Origin: Clostridia bacterium
Lineage (GTDB): Bacteria; Bacillota; Clostridia; Oscillospirales; CAG-272
NCBI GenBank assembly: GCA_017450945.1
Contig: JAFSSP010000017.1
Location: 1 to 64,000 of the forward strand
Direction of reading: 5' to 3'
DNA length: 64,000 nucleotides
The notes below the pieces were generated by a model, which had not been told where the DNA came from, searched no databases, and was given only the letters and a program-made list of their open reading frames with translations. The position numbers were made by a program, and so were the translations under genes. Below, piece by piece: positions 57,421 through 64,000 of this stretch. How positions within the stretch are numbered: the first letter of the stretch is position 1; each line of letters starts with the position of its first letter.

Positions 57421-59121
57421 TCAGTTCTTTCTCCACTGGAGGAGGACGACGTCGCCGTCGCCGAGGCAGATGGCCTGCATGGCAGAGAGGCTGAAGCGCT
57501 CGGCTTCCACTTTGAGCTGTTTGGGAAGCGCCTCTCCCGAGGAGGAGACCACGCGCAAGGTCGCCGCCCTGGGGTCGATGAGCGATTTTGATTTGAGCGT
57601 CAGCAGGTTGACCACCTCTCTCGGGCGGTACATTCCCTGCACTTCGTCGATATCGATCACGGCCATGGAATCTTCCAAGGGCTCCTGGAAGGCCGGATTC
57701 TTTTCGTTGTCGACAAGGAAAGGCTTCCTTTCGGCGGCTCTTTTGGGTGCCGGTTTTGGCGCGGGCTTGGGTTCGGGAACAGGTTCGGGTTCAGTCTCGG
57801 GCTGTTCCTCCGGCTCAAATTCCGGCTCGGGCTCGGCGATCTCTTCTTCGGGTTCCGCCGGCTCTTCGGGCTCGGCCATGGGTTCCGGCTCTTCTTCGGC
57901 CGGTTCGGCCTCTGGCTCTTCCGCTTGCAGGTCTTCGGGTTCGGGTTCCACGATCTCTTCCTCGGTGTAAGGCTCGGGAGAAGTCTCTTCGGCCGTTGTC
58001 TCTTCGAGCGGAATCTCTTTTGCCACCGGTTCGGGGGCTTTTTGCGGCTCCTCAACTTCGTCGGGTTCCATCGGGATCGGTGCGGTCGGCGCATCTGCTT
58101 CGACCTCGCCGAAATCCTCCTTGCTTCTGCGGAGCAGTTCGGGAGAAATATCGGCCGGGCTTTCTTCGGTCATGGTCTCCTTGATGAGTCCGCGATTGAC
58201 CAGTTCTTCGGTGGTTTCAAATGCGTATTTTTTGACATAATCGACCGGATCGGGAGCATTTTTGGTCAGCCCCATGCCGTCCGAGGCCTTTTCGATGAGT
58301 TCAATGCCCCATTTGAGCTTGCGCGGGGTGCGGATCTTGTACTCAAACGGCGTTTCTTCGTACTTTTTCTTGTCGCTGACGTCGCGCCCGCGGTAGACAG
58401 TCCCCTCAAGAGAAGCGGGATCGATTGCAAGATAAAGCACGAGCAGGCCGTTTTTGACGTTGATCTTTGCCACCTGCCTGCGGCCGTTGTGGAAGTTATC
58501 AGAAGTCCAGCTCAGGCGGCTTTTTGTGCCTTCATAGGTGAGCAGGGCGTTTTTGAGATCGCTGTAATAGCGTTTGATTTCGGGGTTTGCCTGAATGAGA
58601 CGCGCTTCAAAGCCGCGGCGGTAATGCACCACAAGGTAGTTCCCTGTTTCCTCATTGAACCCAATGACCTTTTCGCAAGCGTCGGGGCCTTCCTCTTTTG
58701 CGTCCTCCTTTTGGTCCTCGGCGTCGGAGGCTTCCTCCTCGGCCTTGGGAGCTTCTTTTGCAGGCTTTGCTGCGGGCGCGGGCTCGGCCACGGCAGGTTC
58801 GACTTTGGGAACCGGTTCTGCCACGGGGGCCGCGGGAGCCTCTTCTGCCACAGGAGCGGAAGAGACAACCTGCTTTTTGGACGGGGTTGGCGTGACTTGC
58901 GGCTCTTTTTCCACTTCCTCTTGCTTTGCGGCAAGATCAATGGAGAGCTGTTCGCCGAATTTTGTGGGTTCGGGTTCAGGCGCGGGAGCCTCCGGCTGGG
59001 TAACCGGCTCTTCTGTAACAGGCACAAACGACTCTTCCTGTTCCTCTGCACCCTGTCCTGTCAGTTCTTTCCAACGCTTTGAAAGAGAAGAAACCGCTTT
59101 TTTGAAAAAGTTCTTTTCCAT
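57421..59121 (-). CDS. Large acidic protein with conserved Clostridia domain and uL15-like C-terminus
   Basis: A 566-residue acidic protein. After a short N-terminus there is a Pro/Ala/Glu-rich stretch (about residues 30-155), then a ~135-residue conserved domain (about 165-300; HYRRGFEARLIQANPEIKRY, FHNGRRQVAKINVKNG, LYLAIDPASLEGTVYRGRDV) common in uncharacterised clostridial proteins. A second Pro/Glu repeat linker (about 365-475) follows, then a tail (about 500-566) resembling the C-terminus of ribosomal protein uL15 (LPKQLKVEAERFSLSAMQAI). No signal or helix anchor. Function unknown; a ribosome- or RNA-linked role is inference. Confidence 0.8.
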   Translation of the reverse strand: MEKNFFKKAVSSLSKRWKELTGQGAEEQEESFVPVTEEPVTQPEAPAPEPEPTKFGEQLSIDLAAKQEEVEKEPQVTPTPSKKQVVSSAPVAEEAPAAPVAEPVPKVEPAVAEPAPAAKPAKEAPKAEEEASDAEDQKEDAKEEGPDACEKVIGFNEETGNYLVVHYRRGFEARLIQANPEIKRYYSDLKNALLTYEGTKSRLSWTSDNFHNGRRQVAKINVKNGLLVLYLAIDPASLEGTVYRGRDVSDKKKYEETPFEYKIRTPRKLKWGIELIEKASDGMGLTKNAPDPVDYVKKYAFETTEELVNRGLIKETMTEESPADISPELLRRSKEDFGEVEADAPTAPIPMEPDEVEEPQKAPEPVAKEIPLEETTAEETSPEPYTEEEIVEPEPEDLQAEEPEAEPAEEEPEPMAEPEEPAEPEEEIAEPEPEFEPEEQPETEPEPVPEPKPAPKPAPKRAAERKPFLVDNEKNPAFQEPLEDSMAVIDIDEVQGMYRPREVVNLLTLKSKSLIDPRAATLRVVSSSGEALPKQLKVEAERFSLSAMQAICLGDGDVVLLQWRKN

Positions 59122-59154
59122 GATACCACCCCGCTTGAAGTTTCTTACAGACTC

Positions 59155-59183
59155 ATTGTAGCACAATATATGCGATTTTGCAA
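59155..59183 (-). promoter_or_regulatory. Promoter of the uL15-like fusion gene
   Basis: Minus-strand TTGCAA, a 17-bp spacer and TACAAT. Confidence 0.75.
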
Positions 59184-59223
59184 GGAAAAAGCGAAAATTT
59201 TTCCAAAAAAATCAAAAGAATCC

Positions 59224-59252
59224 TTGCAAAAAGCGGGATAAAAAGCTATAAT
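59224..59252 (+). promoter_or_regulatory. Promoter of the methyltransferase-fold gene
   Basis: TTGCAA, a 17-bp spacer and TATAAT, 20 bp before the ATG. Confidence 0.8.
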
Positions 59253-59272
59253 GATAAAAAAGGAGGTGCGTC

Positions 59273-60271
59273 ATGGAAAAAATTGATCTTCAATCGGTTT
59301 TTGCAGAAAACAACGCGATCTTGACCATGCTTGCCGCCTACCTCAACCGCACGCCACGCGCGATCGACCGGGCAATGGTAAAGGAGATCGCCGCCTCCTG
59401 TTCGGTGTCGACCGACGAGGCCTTTCTGGCTCTTTTTTCAGCCGCAATCGGACTGGAAGACACTCCAAAGCACCGCCGCCTGGAGCGCCTTTCTCTTCGT
59501 CCCGGCCTCCATTGCCTTGATCCAAAACAGTATTCCTCCGATCCTTACATCAAAGCGGTCGGCAAGCTCTCCGGAAGACTTGGCAATTGGACGCTTCAGG
59601 AAAGCTTTTACGCGCCCTACGAACCCTTTGTTTGCAATCATCCGAAAACAGAAAAAGACTTTCGCGAGATCGCGCAGATCGGTTACTTTGAAGAACGATT
59701 CGACTTCCCTGCCGTGCTGGAGGGCGGCATCGAGTGGATGACGGTCACGCCCAACGAAATTGAAACCATGAAAGAGCCGATCGCGCACGCGCGCGGAAAG
59801 GTGCTCACACTCGGGCTTGGGCTTGGATACTACGCCTTTCACGCGTCGGAAAAGAGCGACGTCGAATCGGTGACGATCATCGAGCGCGATGAGAAGGTGA
59901 TCTCGCTCTTTGAGCGCTTTATCCTTCCCCGCTTCCCACACAAGGAGAAGATCAAGATTTTGCAGAAGGATGCTTTTGAATTCATGGAACAGGATCTCAA
60001 AGAAGGAGATTTTGACAGCATCTTCTGCGATCTCTGGCATGACGAGTCGGATGGTCTTAGCGCCTATATCCGGCTCAAAAAGACCGAGGAAACTGCCCCC
60101 GGCGCGCGCTTTGACTATTGGATCGAACCGACGCTCCTTGCGAGCCTGAGGAGAATGGTCTGGGAAAACTTTGTTTCGGGTTCGCTTTCGGTCAAAGAGG
60201 AGGAGATTTTGGCATTTCTTTCGGATGATTCGCTCCGTTCTCTTGCAAAAAAGCTCAAAAAAGTCGAATGA
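59273..60271 (+). CDS. Methyltransferase-fold protein of unknown target
   Basis: A 332-residue protein. The central part (about 170-250) is a class I SAM-methyltransferase or spermidine-synthase-like Rossmann segment: VLTLGLGLGYYAFHASEK (glycine-rich loop), VTIIERDEKVISLFERFILP (acidic residue for ribose) and ILQKDAFEFM. FDSIFCDLWHDESDGL follows like the D-loop of spermidine synthases. The flanking regions are unfamiliar. The ATG at 59273 follows AAAGGAGGTGCGTC. Substrate and even methyl transfer are unproven. Confidence 0.82.
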   Translation: MEKIDLQSVFAENNAILTMLAAYLNRTPRAIDRAMVKEIAASCSVSTDEAFLALFSAAIGLEDTPKHRRLERLSLRPGLHCLDPKQYSSDPYIKAVGKLSGRLGNWTLQESFYAPYEPFVCNHPKTEKDFREIAQIGYFEERFDFPAVLEGGIEWMTVTPNEIETMKEPIAHARGKVLTLGLGLGYYAFHASEKSDVESVTIIERDEKVISLFERFILPRFPHKEKIKILQKDAFEFMEQDLKEGDFDSIFCDLWHDESDGLSAYIRLKKTEETAPGARFDYWIEPTLLASLRRMVWENFVSGSLSVKEEEILAFLSDDSLRSLAKKLKKVE

Positions 60272-60274
60272 ACA

Positions 60275-60314
60275 AAACTTCCCCGCCGCAAAAAATGCGG
60301 CGGGGAGTTTTTTT
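60275..60314. terminator. Bidirectional terminator
   Basis: AAAACTTCCCCGCCGC, loop AAAAAAT, GCGGCGGGGAGTTTTTTT. Confidence 0.9.
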
Positions 60315-60324
60315 ACATAAGACT

Positions 60325-61704
60325 TTAGTCCATCTTCGGGAGCGTTGCAAGCGATTTTTTGATGTCCTCATCGGTTAGAGGCACATCGACCATCGTACCG
60401 TTGTTGAACTTTTCGTAAGCGTACATATCAAAGTAGCCGGTGCCGGTCAGACCGAAGACGATGTTCTTTGCCTCGCCGGTCTCTTTGCACTTGAGCGCTT
60501 CGTCGATGGCAGCGCGGATGGCGTGCGAGCTTTCGGGAGCCGGCAGGATGCCCTCGCAGCGGGCAAATTCCTCTGCGGCCGCAAAGACGTCGGTCTGCTT
60601 GTAGGAACGCGCCTCCATAAGTCCGTCGTCATAGAGCTGAGAGAGCACCGAGGACATTCCGTGGTAGCGGAGACCGCCTGCGTGCGTGCCGCTCGGCATA
60701 AATCCGCTTCCGAGCGTGTACATCTTGGCCAGCGGGCAAACCATGCCGGTGTCGCAATAATCGTAAGCATAGACGCCGCGCGTAAAGCTCGGGCAGGAAT
60801 CCGGCTCGACCGCGACAATGCGGCAATTGAGCTTGCCCTGGATCTTATCGCGCATGAAGGGCGAGATCAGACCGCCGAGATTGGATCCACCGCCGGCGCA
60901 ACCGATGATCACGTCGGGAACGATATCGTATTTTTTCAGTGCCGCCTCAGTCTCAAGGCCGATGATCGACTGGTGCAAAAGCACCTGAGCGAGCACGCTG
61001 CCGAGCACATAGCGGTAGCCTTCGGTCGTAGTCGCCTTTTCGACGGCTTCGGAAATCGCGCATCCGAGAGAACCGCCGGTTCCCGGGAACTCGGCGTTGA
61101 TCTTTTTGCCGATCTCGGTCTCCATCGAAGGAGAAGGCGTGACAGACGCGCCGTAAGTGCGCATGACTTCTCTGCGGAAGGGCTTTTGCTCATAGGAAAC
61201 CTTGACCATGTACACCTTGCAGTCAAGTCCGAAATAAGCGCAGGCCATCGAGAGAGCGGTTCCCCACTGTCCGGCGCCGGTTTCGGTGGTCACGCCCTTG
61301 AGTCCCTGCTTCTTTGCGTAGTAAGCCTGGGCAATGGCAGAGTTGAGTTTGTGGCTGCCCGAGGTGTTGTTGCCCTCGAACTTGTAATAAATGTGCGCCG
61401 GCGTGCCGAGTTTTTCTTCAAGACAATAAGCGCGCACGAGCGGCGAAGGACGGTACATTTTGTAGAACTTTTGAATCTCTTCTGGGATCGGAATATAGGG
61501 CGTTTTGTCGTCAAGCTCCTGCTCGGCAAGCTCGCGGCAGAAGACGTGCGAGAGATCATCCACCGACATTTTTTCGTGGGTTGCGGGATTGAGCAGCGGT
61601 GCCGGTTTGTTCTTCATATCGGCACGCAGGTTGTACCATGCTTTGGGCATTTCCTCTTCGGTCAGGTAGATCTTGTACGGAATTTCCTTCTTTTGCGCAG
61701 ACAT
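60325..61704 (-). CDS. Tryptophan synthase beta-like enzyme (TrpB2 type)
   Basis: A 459-residue PLP enzyme of the TrpB2 subfamily: RPSPLVRAYCLEEKLG, the PLP lysine in GNNTSGSHKLNSAIAQAYYA (about residues 112-131), GVTTETGAGQWGTALSM, and GCAGGGSNLGGLISPF for phosphate binding. It converts indole and serine to tryptophan; TrpB2 does not need TrpA, and no trpA lies beside it. The ATG at 61704 follows AAAGGAGGCAGAAACA. A Trp T-box precedes it, so it is expressed when tRNA-Trp is uncharged. Confidence 0.93.
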   Translation of the reverse strand: MSAQKKEIPYKIYLTEEEMPKAWYNLRADMKNKPAPLLNPATHEKMSVDDLSHVFCRELAEQELDDKTPYIPIPEEIQKFYKMYRPSPLVRAYCLEEKLGTPAHIYYKFEGNNTSGSHKLNSAIAQAYYAKKQGLKGVTTETGAGQWGTALSMACAYFGLDCKVYMVKVSYEQKPFRREVMRTYGASVTPSPSMETEIGKKINAEFPGTGGSLGCAISEAVEKATTTEGYRYVLGSVLAQVLLHQSIIGLETEAALKKYDIVPDVIIGCAGGGSNLGGLISPFMRDKIQGKLNCRIVAVEPDSCPSFTRGVYAYDYCDTGMVCPLAKMYTLGSGFMPSGTHAGGLRYHGMSSVLSQLYDDGLMEARSYKQTDVFAAAEEFARCEGILPAPESSHAIRAAIDEALKCKETGEAKNIVFGLTGTGYFDMYAYEKFNNGTMVDVPLTDEDIKKSLATLPKMD

Positions 61705-61737
61705 TGTTTCTGCCTCCTTTCAAATGTGGGACAAAAC

Positions 61738-61996
61738 AAAAATCCTGTCCCTGTAATTTCTACAAGGACAGGAGCATTTCCTGCGGTGCCACCTTGTTTG
61801 ACGCAAAACTTGCGCCCTCTCATGCGTACTGACATACACGCAATCCGTAACGTGGATTTGACGTCTTACATACTCGGCTTTCGCCTTTCCGCTCGCCCTC
61901 GGAAGTCCATTCAAAAAACGGCTTACAATGCCTTGCACCAACCGGCATCTCTCTGTAGAAAGGATCGTTTTTCTACTTACTCTCCCTCACTGGTTT
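61738..61996 (-). promoter_or_regulatory. Tryptophan T-box leader upstream of trpB2
   Basis: Read on the minus strand it has Stem I with AGAGAGATGCC and the distal GGTTGGTGCAAGGC loops, a specifier-loop GAA-TGG-A with codon TGG (Trp) at 61907..61909, the T-box bulge motif AGGTGGCACCGC (61783..61795) and a terminator TCCTGTCC...GGACAGGATTTTT (61743..61775). Uncharged tRNA-Trp should stabilise the antiterminator. Most of the 335-bp gap between genes is this leader. Confidence 0.92.
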
Positions 61997-62002
61997 GAAA
62001 AG

Positions 62003-62031
62003 ATTGTAGCACTGCTTTGCGTATTTGTCAA
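62003..62031 (-). promoter_or_regulatory. Promoter of the T-box/trpB2 unit
   Basis: Minus-strand TTGACA, a 17-bp spacer and TACAAT. Confidence 0.85.
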
Positions 62032-62039
62032 GAGCTTTT

Positions 62040-63338
62040 TCAAAATTTTTCTGTTTGCGTCAAGAAAAATACCTTTTCCAATAGTTTTGCCGTCTCGCCT
62101 CTGGTCAAAACTTGATTTGCCGGATAGGCTGTTTTGGGTATCGGGATCACACCGAGCGACGCGAGCGCTGAGACTGAATTCTTCGTATCGGCATCGGAAC
62201 TGCCAAACACCGGAATCTGCGTTTTGGGCGCATCCGTGAGAAGCAGGCGATCGATGAGCTCTGCCGCCTCGCCAAGCGTCATCCTTTCCTCAGGCAAAAA
62301 CAGAACCGTTCCGTCTTTGGTTTTTCCGTTGATATATCCAAGCCGATAGGCCGCAAAAACGTAGGGCTTCATGCTTGCCGGTATTTTGTCGTCGTCTGCA
62401 AAGCCGGTATCTTCGCAGGCAGGCAGTGCGGTCATTCCCATGGCATTCATGGCGCTCACCAAAAACTCGCCCCGTTTCATGTCGCGTTCCGGGTAAAAAT
62501 AAACCGCATTCCCAAGTCTGCTCCCGTCAAGGATCCCGTGGGAGGCAAGCGTCCGTGCGGCACTGTAGGTGGCTGGGTCGTCAATGTCCGCAAAAACGAG
62601 ATCGGCGCCCTCGGCGCTCACACGGATCGAAACCGCCATGGAAGCGCTGTAGTTGCCGTATAGATCTCTTGCCACATAGGAAAAGAAATCTTCCCCGACA
62701 TAGTCGGAAAAAGGCCGATAGCAATAGCTGTCCCCATTCACTTTCAAAGAGCCGTATCGGGGATAGGACACAATTTCAAAGGTAACCGCGTCTCCTTCCG
62801 GATCCTCTGCCCAAAAGGAGCCGCTCCGCTCGCAGTTCTTGTACGTGATCAAGTTTTGCAAAAGGGCCGGAGTTTCCGAGAGCGAGGGAGACGCGTTGGC
62901 AGACTGCAAAGAATAGAGCCTGCAAGTATAGTCCACACCGCAACCGTTGGCTTCAAACAAAAATGAGGTGCTTCCGATTCTATTGGATACCGGCTCAAAA
63001 GAAAGCCTGGAGAGCTCCCCAAAGGAAAAATACTGCCCTGCTTGTACCGGGGTTTTGTCAAATAAAAGCCTTCCGGCCGTCCTTTCCGGGAGCGTCCGGA
63101 TCCTTACCGAATCGAGCCTTCCTAGATTGAGCCCGCGCAAAAAGCACTCGGCGTCAAGCATCTGCGTCTCTCCCAGAAGCCCCCAGCTGGAAAGATCGGT
63201 CTTGCCTGCGAGAACCGAGATTGCCGGGGAGAGCGGCGCCCTCCGTTCTTCGGCCGCAGAAATCGAAACCTGCGGAATAAGTCCAAACAATAGTGCAATT
63301 GCAAGAAAAAGCAACCATCCTTTTCTTCTCGATCCCAT
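62040..63338 (-). CDS. S-layer homology domain secreted protein
   Basis: A 432-residue exported protein with signal peptide (LLFLAIALLFGLIPQVSISA, about residues 8-27), a middle beta region with DPEGDAVTFEIVSYPRYGSL (about 180-250), an Ig-like tandem-type fold, and two to three SLH repeats in the last 180 residues (LVFADIDDPATYSAARTLAS, GFADDDKIPASMKPYVFAAY). SLH repeats bind secondary cell-wall polymers and display the protein at the surface. The ATG at 63338 follows GGGAGGGGATTCT. Downstream of spoIIE. Confidence 0.9.
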   Translation of the reverse strand: MGSRRKGWLLFLAIALLFGLIPQVSISAAEERRAPLSPAISVLAGKTDLSSWGLLGETQMLDAECFLRGLNLGRLDSVRIRTLPERTAGRLLFDKTPVQAGQYFSFGELSRLSFEPVSNRIGSTSFLFEANGCGVDYTCRLYSLQSANASPSLSETPALLQNLITYKNCERSGSFWAEDPEGDAVTFEIVSYPRYGSLKVNGDSYCYRPFSDYVGEDFFSYVARDLYGNYSASMAVSIRVSAEGADLVFADIDDPATYSAARTLASHGILDGSRLGNAVYFYPERDMKRGEFLVSAMNAMGMTALPACEDTGFADDDKIPASMKPYVFAAYRLGYINGKTKDGTVLFLPEERMTLGEAAELIDRLLLTDAPKTQIPVFGSSDADTKNSVSALASLGVIPIPKTAYPANQVLTRGETAKLLEKVFFLTQTEKF

Positions 63339-63401
63339 AGAATCCCCTCCCGCGCTTTTTTTAGCATTTTATGAAAAAGCAGAGCAAAGTATGTGGATCC
63401 A

Positions 63402-64000
63402 TCATTCTTTTTTGGAGATCCGAATTGCCAGCGCCGAGCAGTCGTCGTGATGCGAAAAGGACGCCGCATGCTGGCAGATGTGATTGGATATCTCCTCCGG
63501 CGTCCGGTCGGAAACCGTTTTCAAGTAGGATAAAATCCACTCTTCCTTTGGATCATGCTCGAGGATCCCGTCGCTGAGCAGTACAATGGTATCTCCGGGC
63601 GAGAGCCTGCAAACCTCACTGTGTACGTCGAGGGCACGAATGATACCGATGGGAGCTGTCCCGGCTTCGAGCCGGATCACGGCGCCGTCGCGCACAAGAA
63701 AGCTCGGCGCCGCACCGCTTTTCATAAAGATCGCCTGTGAAAGGACCAGATCGATCTCCACAAGATCCACGGTGGAGGAACATTCGCTGGTGCTGTCGGC
63801 TCCCCGCGAACGGATCATGTTGTTGAGCATTTTGAGAGAGGTTCCCGCCCGGTTTCCGGCTTCCAGCATTTTTTCAAGGAACACCGTGCAAAGGTTGGAG
63901 GTCAGCGCCGCTTCCCTGCCGCTCCCCATGCCGTCGCAAACAAGGCCGTAGCAGTACTCTTTTTTATTGGAAAAGAGATTGATTGCATCACCGCTAACTC
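63402..64000 (-). CDS. spoIIE: SpoIIE-type PP2C phosphatase, C-terminal part (5' end outside the window)
   Basis: The C-terminal ~199 residues of a PP2C-like (SpoIIE) Ser phosphatase. The visible VCDGMGSGREAALTSNLCTV and IVLLSDGILEHDPKE hold metal-binding aspartates, and CSSTVDLVEIDL with a HHDDCSALAIRI end is typical. SpoIIE dephosphorylates SpoIIAA to activate sigma-F at the division septum. The N-terminal transmembrane domain lies right of the window, so assignment to SpoIIE rather than another SpoIIE-domain phosphatase is likely but not certain. Confidence 0.85.
   Translation of the reverse strand, partial: VSGDAINLFSNKKEYCYGLVCDGMGSGREAALTSNLCTVFLEKMLEAGNRAGTSLKMLNNMIRSRGADSTSECSSTVDLVEIDLVLSQAIFMKSGAAPSFLVRDGAVIRLEAGTAPIGIIRALDVHSEVCRLSPGDTIVLLSDGILEHDPKEEWILSYLKTVSDRTPEEISNHICQHAASFSHHDDCSALAIRISKKE

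Noticed and set aside
57750..58080. CRISPR-like or tandem DNA repeat
   Set aside because: The repetition is low-complexity coding for Pro/Glu in the acidic fusion protein; units are irregular and there are no spacers.

Overview
The window reads as a chromosomal segment of an anaerobic, spore-forming Bacillota (Clostridia-like; possibly an uncultured gut lineage near Christensenellales or Oscillospirales, which is inference). Support: a SpoIIE-type phosphatase at the right edge, DUF4364, the YajC-TIGR04086 pair, a PduL/Fe-S scaffold/GGGtGRT cluster, HPr with a Ser46 site, a tryptophan T-box, AGGAGG ribosome binding sites and many sigma-A promoters with 17-bp spacers. Genes are packed tightly on both strands in housekeeping operons, often with ATGA stop/start overlaps. 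No phage structural genes, insertion sequence or CRISPR array is visible.

Layout. 1-1.3 kb: the end of a large serine recombinase that reads through two hairpins and two 104-bp direct repeats, one ending in a tmRNA-like CCA terminus; this looks like the edge of an integrated element. 1.3-3.5 kb: a small XRE regulator/membrane protein pair, then a GNAT-PlsC pair. 3.5-6.6 kb: ECF sigma, anti-sigma-like protein and VWA lipoprotein. 6.8-9.8 kb: a STAS-acyl-CoA-ligase fusion with an acyltransferase-3 membrane protein. 9.85-10.65 kb: tRNA-Ser(CGA) among broken copies of its own ends. 10.6-15.6 kb: uvrC-rsmD-coaD-DUF308-flippase. 15.7-19.2 kb: HPr, rimM-trmD, yajC-TIGR04086 and an orphan response regulator whose phospho-acceptor Asp is Glu. 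19.4-29.6 kb: ychF, gltX, glnS, asnS, an adenylation protein with a transglutaminase lipoprotein, asnA and tadA. 29.7-38.2 kb: an MsmX-type ATPase, tex broken by one in-frame TGA, a pseudouridine synthase, and dagK-plsC-unknown-glyA-mscL. 38.2-45.3 kb: NAD(P)HX repair, a MecA-like adaptor, MATE, homoserine dehydrogenase, DUF4364, a sigma factor and a zinc-ribbon protein. 45.3-53.2 kb: an RNase M5-like protein, uppP, trhP, an archaeal-type AspRS, a phosphoribosyltransferase, thiI, an exonuclease and a TepA-like protease. 53.2-55.7 kb: pduL, scaffold and GGGtGRT. 55.9-57.3 kb: a lipoprotein/membrane protein operon behind a structured leader that looks like a riboswitch. 57.4-64 kb: an acidic uL15-like fusion protein, a methyltransferase-fold protein, T-box-controlled trpB2, an SLH protein and SpoIIE.

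Functional themes are translation and tRNA biology (four aminoacyl-tRNA synthetases for Glu, Gln, Asn and Asp, plus TrmD, TadA, ThiI, TrhP, RsmD, RimM and RNase M5), envelope lipid and polymer handling (two PlsC, DagK, UppP, flippase, MscL), and several extracytoplasmic or sigma-linked modules. The points I would look at first are the 57.2-kb leader RNA, the tRNA-Ser repeat field, the single-base break in tex, the STAS-ligase fusion, the Asp-to-Glu response regulator, the uL15 fusion and the GGGtGRT cluster.
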